DNA of 45,821 bases from Synechococcus sp. AG-683-C23. GTDB lineage: Bacteria; Cyanobacteriota; Cyanobacteriia; PCC-6307; Cyanobiaceae. The stretch spans positions 1 to 45,821 of the forward strand of contig QCVD01000020.1 in the NCBI GenBank assembly GCA_003208835.1. The letters are read 5' to 3'. Under the pieces are notes generated by a model. The model was not told the origin of the DNA. It saw only the letters and a program-made list of their open reading frames with translations, and ran no database searches. This document shows positions 9,048 through 18,381 of the stretch, piece by piece (within the stretch, counting starts at the first letter, position 1; every line of letters begins with the position of its first letter). Made by a program: the position numbers and the translations under genes.

Positions 9048-10285
9048 CCAGCTGACTGTTCGTTTTGCTTGAGCGTGTTTTGAGCCCGGCTGGCACGATC
9101 GCTGGCTTCGGCCATCACTTTCTCTTTGTCGATCAGCAGCTCACCAGGGGGGCCTTCAAGCAGTGCTGTATTCAGGCCAATCCGTCCACGACCTGGATCT
9201 AAATCGGTGATGAGAGCCGACACGCGATCGCCTTGGTCGAAGACCTCACGGATTGAGCGCAGACTTCCATTCGTAATGGCTGATTGGTGCAGCAATCCAC
9301 TGATGCCACCGAGGTCGATGAACAGTCCGTAGGGCTTAACAGAGGCCACAAGGCCCTCCACGAGTTGGCCCACTTCCAATTCCTGGAAGCGTGCGGCAAC
9401 GGATGCTCGCTTTTCAGACAACACGAGTTTTCTTGTGCCTGAATTCACTTCAAGGAAGGCCACGCCAAGGGTTTTGCCGACCAGTTCTTGGTGGTTTTCA
9501 CCGTCTTGCAGTTGTGAACGGGGAATGAAACCGCGTAAGCCTTCCAAATCGCAGGTGACTCCGCCGCGGTTGAAGCCGCTCACGATCACCTGAACAACCT
9601 TCCCTTCTTTCTCGAGGACTTTCACTTTGTCCCAGCTCTTGCGCAACTCCAGCGCACGACAGCTGATCGTGACCATGCCATCAGCGTTTTGTTCCCGAGT
9701 GACGAGAACTTCAACTTCGAGGCCTTTAGGGAAGCGCTCTTGGTAATTGGTGATGACGCCAAGCCCGGCTTCGCTTTTCGGCATGAAGCCAGGGGCTTTG
9801 CCCCCGATATCTACGTACACACCGTCGCTTTCGAGGGCGATCACGGTGCCCTTAATCACCTCACCCGTTGTGCCGACCGGGGCATTTTCATCCAAGGCAG
9901 CAAGGAAGGCTTCTTCGTCGAAATCGAAGTCGTCAACACTGCGGGGCTCGTTGCGCTGTTCTCGTTTGGGTTTGTCGTCGGGGGAGCCCATCAGATCCGC
10001 CATGGACATGCCCTCCATGGCACCCATGTCGAATCTGTCCTCATCGCTCTGGGTTAGAGCTCTCGCAGGCTGATTAGTGCGTGGGGGTGCGGCGAGGCCG
10101 GCACGCTCTTCCAACATGCGAGCTTTTTCTGCGGCTGCTTCGGCGGCGGCGCGAGCCTCAGTGGCTGCCCGTTGAAGCTGCTCTTGATCGTCCTTGCGGC
10201 TGATTTTCATCACCTGCAGAGGCTTGTTCGCTGCCTGTTGCGGCGCCTTGGGGCGGTTGGGCTGCGGACTGCCTGCTGCGGCCAT
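9044..10285 (-). CDS. Ribosomal protein S1-like RNA-binding protein (three S1 domains)
   Basis: A 413-residue protein. Residues 1-130 are low-complexity: Ala/Gln/Lys-rich, a coiled-coil-like run of A, E and R (about 36-65), then an acidic block. Three S1 OB-fold domains follow, starting near residues 140 (GEVIKGTVIALESDGVYVDI), 225 (GKVVQVIVSGFNRGGVTCDL) and 310 (GQLVEGLVASVKPYGLFIDL). This matches the cyanobacterial second S1 homologue (Rps1b/Nbp1-like), which works in mRNA binding and initiation rather than as the main ribosomal S1; the exact role here is inferred. First gene of the S1-Tab2-PgeF set; ATG at 10285, divergent from the creatininase gene across 72 bp. Confidence 0.88.
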   Translation of the reverse strand: MAAAGSPQPNRPKAPQQAANKPLQVMKISRKDDQEQLQRAATEARAAAEAAAEKARMLEERAGLAAPPRTNQPARALTQSDEDRFDMGAMEGMSMADLMGSPDDKPKREQRNEPRSVDDFDFDEEAFLAALDENAPVGTTGEVIKGTVIALESDGVYVDIGGKAPGFMPKSEAGLGVITNYQERFPKGLEVEVLVTREQNADGMVTISCRALELRKSWDKVKVLEKEGKVVQVIVSGFNRGGVTCDLEGLRGFIPRSQLQDGENHQELVGKTLGVAFLEVNSGTRKLVLSEKRASVAARFQELEVGQLVEGLVASVKPYGLFIDLGGISGLLHQSAITNGSLRSIREVFDQGDRVSALITDLDPGRGRIGLNTALLEGPPGELLIDKEKVMAEASDRASRAQNTLKQNEQSAG

Positions 10286-10357
10286 GAGCCAACGGGATCA
10301 TCGATAGTTCACTCTGACAGGGATGGATGGTGATTGCTTCTCTGCGAGGGAACCGGC

Positions 10358-11188
10358 ATGGATGGATTGCAACGATGCTTTGATCAGCTGTCTTGGCCTG
10401 AGGCGGAACAAGCGGCGAAACAGCCTGGGGCAACAGTTGTTTGGCCATTTGGAGCTTGCGAACAGCATGGTCCTCAGTTGCCCTTGGCAACCGATGCTTT
10501 ATTTGCCGATCTGATTTTGAACTCCGTCTTCGAGCATCTCGAAGGTGCGTTGCCGATTTGGCGACTGCCGGTGCAGTCGATCGGTTTTTCACCGGAACAT
10601 CAGCCGTTTCCTGGAACTCTGAGCCTCTCCGCTGAACTGATGCTGCAGCTTGTGGATCAGGTCGGTGGTCAGTTGGCGTCCATTGGGGTGAAACGGTTGG
10701 TGTTGTTCAACGCCCATGGAGGCCAGATCGGACTGCTGCAGGTGGCAGCGCGACAGCTGCGCCTGCGCTGCCCATCAATGGCTGTTCTTCCTTGTTTTAT
10801 CTGGAGTGGCGTGGATGGCTTGCAATCGCTCCTGCCTCCAGCAGAACTCGCCCATGGACTTCACGCCGGTCAGGCGGAAACAAGTTTGATGCTTCATTTG
10901 GCGCCTGAGTTGGTCGGACCATCGCGCCCGGTGGATGGAGCCCATGGACCGGGCTCCACCCATGCCCCTCCAGATGGCTGGAGCTTGGAGGGGGCTGCTC
11001 CCTGTGCGTGGTTAACGAGCGATTTGAGCGAAACAGGGGTGATTGGTGATGCCCGTTTGGCCTCAATTGAGTTGGGTTCTCACTTGGAACAAGCGTTGAT
11101 TTCGCATTGGACGCAACGCTTCAAAAGCCTGCTCTGCAGTGATTGGCCGCCCACTAAAAGCGTTGTGGATTGGCCTCGAAAATCCTGA
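10358..11188 (+). CDS. Creatininase/formamidase-family metal amidohydrolase
   Basis: A 276-residue creatininase-fold protein. GACEQHGPQLPLATD supplies the Glu, His and Asp metal ligands (most relatives read HGPHLPL, so one His is Gln), NAHGGQ supplies a further His, and HAGQAETSLML the later Glu. Family members cleave cyclic or formyl amides (creatinine, formamides in flavin and F420 pathways), and the cyanobacterial substrate is unknown. I place the start at ATG 10358, preceded by GAGGG at 10346-10350; a TTG eight codons upstream is also possible. Confidence 0.85.
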   Translation: MDGLQRCFDQLSWPEAEQAAKQPGATVVWPFGACEQHGPQLPLATDALFADLILNSVFEHLEGALPIWRLPVQSIGFSPEHQPFPGTLSLSAELMLQLVDQVGGQLASIGVKRLVLFNAHGGQIGLLQVAARQLRLRCPSMAVLPCFIWSGVDGLQSLLPPAELAHGLHAGQAETSLMLHLAPELVGPSRPVDGAHGPGSTHAPPDGWSLEGAAPCAWLTSDLSETGVIGDARLASIELGSHLEQALISHWTQRFKSLLCSDWPPTKSVVDWPRKS

Positions 11189-11264
11189 AGATTGCACCCA
11201 AATGTCCAGAAAACCAGGGGGTCTGGTTATTGTCTGACGGATTCAATGTGTCGATTTACTTCTT

Positions 11265-11984
11265 ATGCCTACCCTCAACGCACCAGAAGTTTCCGTGCTG
11301 GAGGGGCATGACGCACTGCCGGACTTCACGACGTCTGCTTACAAAGACGCCTACAGCCGCATTAACGCGATCGTGATCGAGGGAGAGCAGGAAGCTCACG
11401 ACAATTACATTTCCCTGGGCACCCTGATTCCAGAACAAGCAGAGGAATTAAGCCGTCTCGCCAAGATGGAGATGAAGCACATGAAGGGCTTCACGGCTTG
11501 CGGCCGCAATCTCGGCGTTCAGGCTGATATGCCTTTCGCTAAAGACTTTTTCGGTCCTCTCCACGGCAATTTCCAAATTGCCTTGCGGGAAGGCAAGGTC
11601 GTGACATGTCTATTGATTCAAGCGCTCTTAATCGAGGCGTTTGCGATTTCGGCTTATCACATCTACATCCCAGTTGCCGATCCCTTTGCCCGCAAAATCA
11701 CTGAAGGGGTTGTGAAGGACGAGTACACCCATCTCAATTACGGTCAGGAATGGTTGAAAGCCAACTACGAGGCCAGCAGGGACGAATTGTTTGAAGCCAA
11801 TAAGGCCAATCTCCCCTTGATCCGTTCCATGCTTGAAGACGTGGCTGCCGATGCTGCTGTTCTCCACATGGAAAAAGAAGACCTGATCGAAGATTTTCTG
11901 ATCGCTTACCAGGAAGCTTTAAACGAGATAGGTTTTACATCCCGCGATATCGCCAAAATGGCTGCTGCAGCCTTGTCGATCTAA
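11265..11984 (+). CDS. ado: Aldehyde-deformylating oxygenase
   Basis: Converts fatty aldehydes to alkanes or alkenes plus formate using O2 and electrons from ferredoxin. The 239-residue ferritin-like protein has the di-iron ligand helices: [10 protein letters not shown] (Glu), [10 protein letters not shown] (Glu, His), [11 protein letters not shown] (Glu) and [11 protein letters not shown] (Glu, His). Length and sequence fit the marine cyanobacterial enzymes closely. It is followed after 108 bp by aar, which makes its substrate, and then by accA. Hydrocarbons made this way accumulate in cyanobacterial membranes. Confidence 0.98.
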   Translation: MPTLNAPEVSVLEGHDALPDFTTSAYKDAYSRINAIVIEGEQEAHDNYISLGTLIPEQAEELSRLAKMEMKHMKGFTACGRNLGVQADMPFAKDFFGPLHGNFQIALREGKVVTCLLIQALLIEAFAISAYHIYIPVADPFARKITEGVVKDEYTHLNYGQEWLKANYEASRDELFEANKANLPLIRSMLEDVAADAAVLHMEKEDLIEDFLIAYQEALNEIGFTSRDIAKMAAAALSI

Positions 11985-12092
11985 TCGTCTGCGTCGTTCG
12001 GTACCGGTTGGTCACGTTCGTTGTGATTGATACGGGTTGCCGTGGGAACATGGGCATTATGAATCGTCCCTTCGGGAACTCAGAGACAGGAT

Positions 12093-13133
12093 ATGTTTGG
12101 TCTGATCGGACATTCAACCAGTTTTGAGGCGGCACGCCGCAAGGCTTTGGAGCTCGGGTTCGATCACATCGCCGAAGGCGATCTCGACGTTTGGTGTAGT
12201 GCGCCTCCTCAGCTTGTGGAGCATGTGGAGGTCACCAGCCCTGCAGGAATCACGATTGAAGGGGCCTATATCGATTCCTGCTTTGTTCCAGAAATGCTGA
12301 GTCGGTTCAAAACGGCTCGCCGTAAGGTTCTTAATGCCATGGAGCTTGCCCAGAAAAAGGGCATCAACATCACGGCATTGGGTGGTTTCACCTCAATTAT
12401 TTTCGAGAATTTCAACCTGCTGCAGCATCAGACCGTCCGCAGCACCACCCTTGATTGGCAGCGTTTTACCACCGGCAACACCCACACAGCTTGGGTGATT
12501 TGTCGTCAAGTTGAGAACAATGCTCCCAGTCTTGGCATCGATCTCAAGACAGCCAAGGTTGCTGTTGTTGGCGCGACTGGAGATATCGGAAGTGCTGTCT
12601 GTCGCTGGTTAACAGCGCGCACCAATGTGGGAGAACTCCTCCTGGTGGCGCGTCAGCCTCAACCACTGGCGGATCTTCAATCGGAACTTGGTGGCGGTCG
12701 CATCCTTGCTTTGAGCGATGCCCTTTCTGAGGCTGATGTGGTGGTGTGGGTGGCAAGCATGCCGCGCACGTTGGAGATCGATAACAACAGCTTGAAAAAG
12801 CCCTGCTTGATGATCGATGGCGGCTATCCCAAAAACCTCGATTCAAAAGTGGCTGGGGGTGGGATTCACGTTCTCAAGGGCGGGATCGTGGAGTTCTGCA
12901 GGGATATCGGTTGGTCGATGATGGAAATTGCTGAAATGGACAAACCTCAGCGGCAAATGTTTGCTTGTTTTGCCGAGGCCATGTTGCTCGAGTTCGAGCG
13001 TTGCCATACCAATTTTAGTTGGGGTCGCAACAACATCACCTTGGAAAAAATGGACTTCATCGGGGCGGCCTCCGTGCGCCACGGTTTTTCAACGCTCAAC
13101 CTCAACAAAAATCTCCAGGCCGCTGTTGCCTGA
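12093..13133 (+). CDS. aar: Long-chain acyl-ACP reductase
   Basis: Reduces acyl-ACP to fatty aldehyde for the adjacent ADO. The 346-residue protein has the NADPH-binding glycine motif [15 protein letters not shown] near residue 157, and a thiol in the [11 protein letters not shown] block (Cys 292) that lines up, from memory of the family, with the catalytic Cys of the S. elongatus enzyme. N- and C-terminal blocks ([30 protein letters not shown]) are typical. accA starts 16 bp after its stop, so acyl-chain synthesis and hydrocarbon formation are likely co-transcribed. Confidence 0.97.
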   Translation: MFGLIGHSTSFEAARRKALELGFDHIAEGDLDVWCSAPPQLVEHVEVTSPAGITIEGAYIDSCFVPEMLSRFKTARRKVLNAMELAQKKGINITALGGFTSIIFENFNLLQHQTVRSTTLDWQRFTTGNTHTAWVICRQVENNAPSLGIDLKTAKVAVVGATGDIGSAVCRWLTARTNVGELLLVARQPQPLADLQSELGGGRILALSDALSEADVVVWVASMPRTLEIDNNSLKKPCLMIDGGYPKNLDSKVAGGGIHVLKGGIVEFCRDIGWSMMEIAEMDKPQRQMFACFAEAMLLEFERCHTNFSWGRNNITLEKMDFIGAASVRHGFSTLNLNKNLQAAVA

Positions 13134-13149
13134 ACTCTTCACCAATCCC

Positions 13150-14139
13150 ATGCCCCGTCGTCCGTTACTCGAGTTCGAGAAGCCTCTGGTGGAGCTGGAG
13201 CAGCAAATTGAACAAATTCGCCAGCTTGCTCGAGATTCCGAAGTCGACGTCACCCAGCAGCTGCAACAGCTCGAATCTCTTGCGGCCAGAAGGCGTTTGG
13301 AGATTTTTCAGGCGTTAACACCAGCCCAGAAAATACAAGTTGCTCGTCATCCCCACCGACCGAGCACGCTGGACTTTATCCAGATGTTCTGCGACGACTG
13401 GGTTGAACTGCATGGCGACCGGCGCGGTAATGACGACAAAGCTTTGATCGGTGGCGTAGGCCGATTGGGTGATCGACCTGTGTTGCTGCTTGGGCATCAG
13501 AAAGGGCGCGACACAAAAGAAAATGTGGCCCGCAATTTTGGGATGGCCACACCAGGTGGATACCGCAAGGCCATGCGTTTAATGGAGCATGCGGATCGGT
13601 TTCGGTTGCCGATTCTCACCTTTATCGATACGCCTGGTGCCTACGCAGGCTTGCAAGCTGAAGAGCAAGGCCAGGGGGAAGCGATTGCGGTGAATCTTCG
13701 GGAGATGTTCCGTTTGCGTGTGCCCATCGTTGCCACGGTGATTGGAGAAGGGGGCTCTGGTGGTGCGCTGGGAATTGGCGTCGCAGACCGTTTGCTGATG
13801 TTTGAGCACAGCGTTTACACCGTTGCTAGTCCGGAAGCCTGCGCATCCATCCTGTGGCGAGATGCCGCCAAAGCTCCTGATGCAGCTGCTGCTCTGAAAA
13901 TTACGGGTCGTGATCTGCTTGAACTAGGTGTGGTCGATGAGGTGCTCGACGAGCCGTCCGGAGGCAACAATTGGGCTCCGTTGGAGGCTGGTCAGACCCT
14001 GCGTGCGGCCCTCGAGCGTCATCTCAGCGAGCTTCTTGAGCTCTCGGAGCAGGAGCTTCGCGACGCGCGTTACACGAAATTCCGCGCAATGGGGCGTTTT
14101 GCAGAGGAAACGTCACAGGATGTTCATGATATCGCCTAA
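13150..14139 (+). CDS. accA: Acetyl-CoA carboxylase carboxyltransferase alpha subunit
   Basis: Subunit of the carboxyltransferase that moves CO2 from carboxybiotin to acetyl-CoA, giving malonyl-CoA for fatty acids. The 329-residue protein starts [17 protein letters not shown], has an N-terminal coiled coil, then the crotonase-fold core with [27 protein letters not shown] and [16 protein letters not shown] (oxyanion and CoA-binding glycines). I use ATG 13150; the frame runs open further back inside aar. It lies 16 bp after aar and 24 bp before the SDR gene. Confidence 0.97.
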   Translation: MPRRPLLEFEKPLVELEQQIEQIRQLARDSEVDVTQQLQQLESLAARRRLEIFQALTPAQKIQVARHPHRPSTLDFIQMFCDDWVELHGDRRGNDDKALIGGVGRLGDRPVLLLGHQKGRDTKENVARNFGMATPGGYRKAMRLMEHADRFRLPILTFIDTPGAYAGLQAEEQGQGEAIAVNLREMFRLRVPIVATVIGEGGSGGALGIGVADRLLMFEHSVYTVASPEACASILWRDAAKAPDAAAALKITGRDLLELGVVDEVLDEPSGGNNWAPLEAGQTLRAALERHLSELLELSEQELRDARYTKFRAMGRFAEETSQDVHDIA

Positions 14140-14163
14140 GATATGTTCGACTGCTAACAGCGC

Positions 14164-14871
14164 TTGCCAACGGCATTAATTACTGGGGCTAGTCGAGGGA
14201 TTGGGCGACGCACTGCGGAGCTCTTGTCCAAGCGAGGCTGGGATTTGATGTTGACTGCGCGCAGTGGTGATCAACTTGAAGAGATCGCAGCTCAGCTGCG
14301 AACCTCCGATCGAGTTGTTGCCACCGCCGCAGTTGATCTCACTAATCCATCAGACATCAAGCCTGCATTCGCAAATTTGATGTCGGGGGGGGACGTTCCC
14401 TCAGTGCTGATTAACAACGCCGGTGCTGCTTACACCGGAGATCTTTTGGCAATGCCCCTTGAGCATTGGCAATGGCTACTACAGCTCAACCTCACCAGCG
14501 CGATGCAAGTGTGTTCCGCTGTTGTTCCTTCCATGCGTTCGCAGGGAGGGTTAGTAATCAACGTGAGTAGCCATGCTGCTCGTAATGCATTCCCTCAATG
14601 GGGTGCCTACTGCATTACCAAAGCAGCGTTGGCCAGTTTCACGCGTTGTTTGGCCGAAGAGGAGCGTGCTCATGGCATCCGTGCCTGCACACTCACCCTT
14701 GGTGCGGTGAATACCCCTCTCTGGGATGCAGAAACCGTACAAAGCGATTTCGATCGTCGTGCCATGCTCACCGTCGATCAAGCGGCTGATGCTTTGGTGA
14801 ACTTGGTTGGGCAACCCTCGAACCAAGTGATCGAAGACCTAACACTTATGCCGGCTGCCGGCGCCTTTTAA
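14164..14871 (+). CDS. Short-chain dehydrogenase/reductase
   Basis: A classical SDR of 235 residues: NADP-type TGASRGIG at the N terminus, NNAG near residue 86, the Ser in VINVSS and the catalytic YCITK (Tyr-x-x-x-Lys). The TTG at 14164 is the start that puts TGASRGIG six residues in. Substrate unknown. Its position directly after ado-aar-accA and before folE, all in one direction with gaps of 24 and 9 bp, suggests operon membership and possibly a role in lipid or fatty aldehyde/alcohol chemistry, but that is guesswork; pteridine reduction (neighbour folE) is an alternative. Confidence 0.9.
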   Translation: MPTALITGASRGIGRRTAELLSKRGWDLMLTARSGDQLEEIAAQLRTSDRVVATAAVDLTNPSDIKPAFANLMSGGDVPSVLINNAGAAYTGDLLAMPLEHWQWLLQLNLTSAMQVCSAVVPSMRSQGGLVINVSSHAARNAFPQWGAYCITKAALASFTRCLAEEERAHGIRACTLTLGAVNTPLWDAETVQSDFDRRAMLTVDQAADALVNLVGQPSNQVIEDLTLMPAAGAF

Positions 14872-14880
14872 ACGATCGTT

Positions 14881-15636
14881 ATGACCACAACTGTCCCCTT
14901 CGTTTCCCGTGGCGCTGCTATCAGCAACGGCGATAGCAACGCTCAACTGCATCCCGATCTTGCTTCGAAGATCCGTGAACGTCTTCGTAAAGCCGATGTC
15001 CCATTTTTGGCGAATGACAACATTTACGATCATTTGGAGCCAGGCGAATTGTCACTCCTCGAAATTGAGGTAGCTGACAAAGTGCGTGATTTGTTACGCA
15101 CTCTTGTAATCGATATCGATAATGATCACAACACTAGTGAAACAGCCGAGCGTGTCGCTCGGATGTATCTCCACGAAGTGTTCAAAGGGCGGTATCACCC
15201 TCAGCCCAAAGTGGCCAGCTTCCCCAATGTGAAGCAGCTAGATGAGATCTACACCGTCGGACCGATCACCGTTCGCTCTGCCTGCTCTCACCACTTGGTG
15301 CCCATCATGGGTAATTGTTGGATTGGGATTAAGCCTGGGGCACGTGTAATTGGCTTGTCGAAATTCACTCGGGTGGCTGATTGGGTTTTCTCACGTCCTC
15401 ACATCCAGGAGGAAGCAGTAATGATTTTGGCCGATGAGATCGAAAAGCTTTGCGAACCGCAGGGTTTGGGAATCATCGTTAAGGCACAGCACTACTGCAT
15501 GAAGTGGAGAGGCGTAAAAGAACCACAAACGAGCATGGTGAATTCCATTGTTCGAGGTGATTTCAGGCACGACCCCAGTCTCAAGCAAGAGTTTTTTGAA
15601 TTGGTCCGGCAACAGGAAGCCCTGCTGAGTTCTTAA
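14881..15636 (+). CDS. folE: GTP cyclohydrolase I
   Basis: Opens the guanine ring of GTP to make dihydroneopterin triphosphate for folate and pterins. The 251-residue protein has TSETAERVARMYLHEVF, the zinc and active-site segment VRSACSHHLVPI, IGLSKFTRVADW and AQHYCMKWRGVKEP. The Cys and His ligands are present, but the usual Cys-Glu-His-His reads Cys-Ser-His-His, and the C terminus is longer than in E. coli FolE, marking a divergent subfamily. ATG at 14881, nine bp after the SDR gene. A strong terminator lies just downstream, inside the 3' end of trpF. Confidence 0.95.
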   Translation: MTTTVPFVSRGAAISNGDSNAQLHPDLASKIRERLRKADVPFLANDNIYDHLEPGELSLLEIEVADKVRDLLRTLVIDIDNDHNTSETAERVARMYLHEVFKGRYHPQPKVASFPNVKQLDEIYTVGPITVRSACSHHLVPIMGNCWIGIKPGARVIGLSKFTRVADWVFSRPHIQEEAVMILADEIEKLCEPQGLGIIVKAQHYCMKWRGVKEPQTSMVNSIVRGDFRHDPSLKQEFFELVRQQEALLSS

Positions 15637-15649
15637 TTCAGTTTTTGGT

Positions 15650-16327
15650 TCATTTTTTAAGCCCTTGTGAATGCCACACAGCATCCACAAGGGCTTTTAC
15701 TTTGCTCAGATCCTTCCAACCTGGTTTGATTTCAAGCCGGCTGGAAGCATCGAGCCCATCGGGTGAAACCTCCTTTAAAAGATCCGGCACCCATTCGGCA
15801 CTGATTCCGCCCGCTAGCCACCAGGCAACAGCGTGATTTTGGTTTGCAATCCAGTCCAAAGGAATGCGATGACCCGTACCACCCAATTGGTTGGGGTTCC
15901 AGGCATCAAGAAGCAAGGCATCAACCGTGTCCAAGTATTGGCTCGCCATGGTCACATCGTTGGCTTCTCGCAGCCTCAAGGCTTTCCACCAGGCCATGTC
16001 TGGTCTCCATTGCTGAAGCGCTGCACATCGAGCGGGTGTTTCGCTGCCATGCAGTTGCACAATGGTGGGAAGGCCCTCTCCGGCTAGGGCATCCTCTAAA
16101 TCTGTGTGATTCGGATCGGCCACAACCCAAACCCTTTTGATCGATGGGTGCTGCAGGGCTAGGGCAGAAAAAATCTCCCGACGTCGAGATGGTTCAACGA
16201 ACCGTGCAGTGTTGCGAACGCCAATCACGCCGATAGCTTGAACACCCATGGCAGCGATCGATAAAGCTTGTTCAACGTCCGTGAGCCCACAGATCTTGAG
16301 CGCTGGCCTGGTGAGAGTGTCGCTCAC
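15650..16327 (-). CDS. trpF: Phosphoribosylanthranilate isomerase
   Basis: Third step of the tryptophan pathway: Amadori rearrangement of phosphoribosylanthranilate. A 225-residue TIM barrel with the catalytic Cys in ALKICGLTD, the VQLHGSE strand, the Asp in ALLLDAW, and the phosphate-binding C-terminal WWLAGGIS and GLDASSRLE. The start is GTG at 16327. It converges on folE with 13 bp between stops and is divergent from the site-2 protease gene. Confidence 0.96.
   Translation of the reverse strand: MSDTLTRPALKICGLTDVEQALSIAAMGVQAIGVIGVRNTARFVEPSRRREIFSALALQHPSIKRVWVVADPNHTDLEDALAGEGLPTIVQLHGSETPARCAALQQWRPDMAWWKALRLREANDVTMASQYLDTVDALLLDAWNPNQLGGTGHRIPLDWIANQNHAVAWWLAGGISAEWVPDLLKEVSPDGLDASSRLEIKPGWKDLSKVKALVDAVWHSQGLKK
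15659..15698 (+). terminator. Intrinsic terminator of the folE transcript, inside trpF
   Basis: An 11-bp perfect stem (AAGCCCTTGTG / CACAAGGGCTT) with a 16-nt loop, ending in TTTT in the plus direction, lies 22 bp after the folE stop. The sequence also encodes the last residues of trpF on the other strand, so the hairpin is shared coding DNA. Confidence 0.75.
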
Positions 16328-16397
16328 AGAGGGTGCAGTTTTATCTCCCTAGGATCATGGACGAACGTCGTTGCTGCGACACACTTCGGAATTAGTG

Positions 16398-17666
16398 GTG
16401 GGAGAAGGTTGGCAGCTGTTCAAGATCGTGGGGATTCCCCTGAGGATTCAGCCCACTTGGTTGTTTGCGGTTGCGATCTTCACAACCCTGTTTCAGCCGC
16501 GTTACGCCGCCACCATTGAGCCGGTTGCCCTGAGTTGGGGGCTGGCGTTGTTCACAACGCTGCTTCTATTCACCTCAGTACTGCTCCATGAACTGGGGCA
16601 TGCCCTCATGGCATTGCGGGAGGGGGTGAAGGTACTAAGCATCACCTTGTTTCACCTTGGTGGTATTGCCCGGGTTGAGAAAGAGTGCCCAACGGCGATG
16701 GGCAACCTTCGTATCGCCGCTGCTGGCCCTTTAGTGAGCCTCTCGCTTGCATTAGGCATGTTGCTGGGCGCTTCAGCCCTCGCAACACAACAACCTCAGC
16801 TCACGGTGTTGCTCACCCAGGTGGGGTTGCTCAATCTGATGCTTGGCCTGTTTAACCTCTTGCCCGGCCTTCCCCTTGATGGAGGCTTGATCCTCAAATC
16901 TCTGGTTTGGCAGCTTTCGGGGAGCAAAAAACGTGGTGTGGCGGTGGCATCCGCCTCTGGCCGGTTGCTCTCCACCCTGATGATCGTGATGGGTGGTGTT
17001 TTGCTCTGGCAAGGCGCCGGAATCAATGGCCTAATGCTCATTCTGATCGGTTGGTTTGGCTTGGGAGCCAACCGCAGTGAGACCCAGATGATGTTCCTGC
17101 AGAAGATTCTCCAGGATTTGAAGGTTGAGCAGGCCGCAGGCCGCGCTTTTCGCGTGCTTGAAGCGGATCAGCCCTTACGCCGAATGAGTCAGATGCGTTT
17201 GCAGAGCAGCGAAGCGACTGGGGCGGCGGACTGGGTATTGGTGTGTCGTCAGGGCCGCTGGGTGGGGTGGATTGATGATCGCCCCCTACGGGATTTACCC
17301 GTCCAGCAATGGGATCAACAGAAGGTGGAGGACCACCTGAAGCCGCTGAAAGAACTTCCATCCATTGCTTGCACCGCCCCGCTTTGGCAGGCGGTTGAGG
17401 CCCTTGAAGCATCGGCTGAGGGGAGATTGCTGGTGCTAAGTGCCGCTGGTCTGCCAAACGGAACGGTGGACCGCAGTGATGTGGGCGATGCCGTGCTCAA
17501 GCGGCTTGGCATTACCTTGCCGCCTTCAGTGCTGTCGGCCGCACGTCAACAAAACACCTACCCCATGGGACTGGTAATGCTTCCCCAGGTGGTGGCATCG
17601 ATGCAAGCTCAAAACACGGCTGAAGATGAGGAGCTCACCAAAGAGGCCAGTGCCTCACGCTCCTGA
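16398..17666 (+). CDS. Site-2 protease family (M50) metalloprotease with CBS-like C-terminal part
   Basis: An intramembrane zinc metalloprotease of about 422 residues. LLHELGHAL (about residue 64) supplies the two His and catalytic Glu, and NLLPGLPLDGG (about residue 152) the third ligand Asp. Several hydrophobic helices surround these, then a soluble C-terminal half (FRVLEADQPLRRMSQ, WVGWIDDRPLRDL, GTVDRSDVGDAVL) resembles paired CBS domains, the usual layout of cyanobacterial SpoIVFB-type proteases that release regulators from membranes. I prefer GTG 16398 (MGEGWQLFKI); TTG 16371 or GTG 16395 are possible. The last 58 bp overlap the convergent LipM/LplA-type gene. Confidence 0.88.
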   Translation: MGEGWQLFKIVGIPLRIQPTWLFAVAIFTTLFQPRYAATIEPVALSWGLALFTTLLLFTSVLLHELGHALMALREGVKVLSITLFHLGGIARVEKECPTAMGNLRIAAAGPLVSLSLALGMLLGASALATQQPQLTVLLTQVGLLNLMLGLFNLLPGLPLDGGLILKSLVWQLSGSKKRGVAVASASGRLLSTLMIVMGGVLLWQGAGINGLMLILIGWFGLGANRSETQMMFLQKILQDLKVEQAAGRAFRVLEADQPLRRMSQMRLQSSEATGAADWVLVCRQGRWVGWIDDRPLRDLPVQQWDQQKVEDHLKPLKELPSIACTAPLWQAVEALEASAEGRLLVLSAAGLPNGTVDRSDVGDAVLKRLGITLPPSVLSAARQQNTYPMGLVMLPQVVASMQAQNTAEDEELTKEASASRS

Positions 17667-18367
17667 CAACTCAACCCGTCGACTGACCAGTTCAGTCGAT
17701 TCCACAGGGTTTGCAGGGCATTGCTGAGATGTTGATCCAAGCCATCTCTTGGGATTGATCTGGGTGCGGATGGAGGAGCGGATTCAGCAAAGATCCTCTC
17801 CCATAGCTCCTCGGGAGGGTCCAGCATGATCTCTCCGTGTTGCAGGAGGCAGCCGTGCTGCCAGCGTTGAGCACTGCCGATGCGTTTGACGCCGTCCTGG
17901 TCCACCAGGTCTGCCGCCGTAGATCGTGCAAAGCAGTTGGGGTCGTCAACACTGGCCGCATTGTCCCCAAACTGCAGGTTTAGGCCCAGGCTGCTGAAGC
18001 CATCAATGAGCCATTGGCATGCCTCTCGGTAAGCCTGTTTGCGCTGACGCGGAGCATTCGGCCAGATCAGTGCGTAGGTCAAGCCACCGGCATGCAAGAC
18101 CGTTCGACCACCGCTCGGGCGACGGACCATCTCGATCGTCTTGCTTTGGACGAGTTCATTCCAATGATCGGGCCAGTGCTGCTGATTCCGGCCCATGGAG
18201 AGCCATGGGCCTTCCCATTGGTAGAAGCGCAACACTGGGCCGCCTGTTTGGCATTGCTCCAGCAACAGGCGATCCAATGCCATCTGGGTGTAACCATCCG
18301 CCTGCAGGGTGGGGATTAACCGTCCTGAAGGGACCATGCTGGACCCAGCCGTCGCGTTGTTAGGCAT
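17609..18367 (-). CDS. Lipoate/octanoate protein transferase (LipM/LplA-like)
   Basis: A 252-residue member of the biotin/lipoate A/B protein ligase superfamily. The substrate loop RRPSGGRTVLHAGGLTYAL and IGSAQRWQHGCLLQHGEIML are typical. The Lys of the LplA active site is kept (VKRIGSA), and a Cys-Phe pair just before it (PNCFARS) sits where LipM octanoyltransferases carry their Cys nucleophile, so an octanoyl transfer role in lipoate synthesis is as likely as lipoate ligation. ATG 18367; ATG 18337 (MVPSGRLIPTL) is an alternative. It overlaps the convergent protease by 58 bp and diverges from the TauE/SafE gene by only 14 bp. Confidence 0.83.
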   Translation of the reverse strand: MPNNATAGSSMVPSGRLIPTLQADGYTQMALDRLLLEQCQTGGPVLRFYQWEGPWLSMGRNQQHWPDHWNELVQSKTIEMVRRPSGGRTVLHAGGLTYALIWPNAPRQRKQAYREACQWLIDGFSSLGLNLQFGDNAASVDDPNCFARSTAADLVDQDGVKRIGSAQRWQHGCLLQHGEIMLDPPEELWERIFAESAPPSAPRSIPRDGLDQHLSNALQTLWNRLNWSVDGLSCQEREALASLVSSSSSAVF

Positions 18368-18381
18368 TGGAGTCGGTTGCC

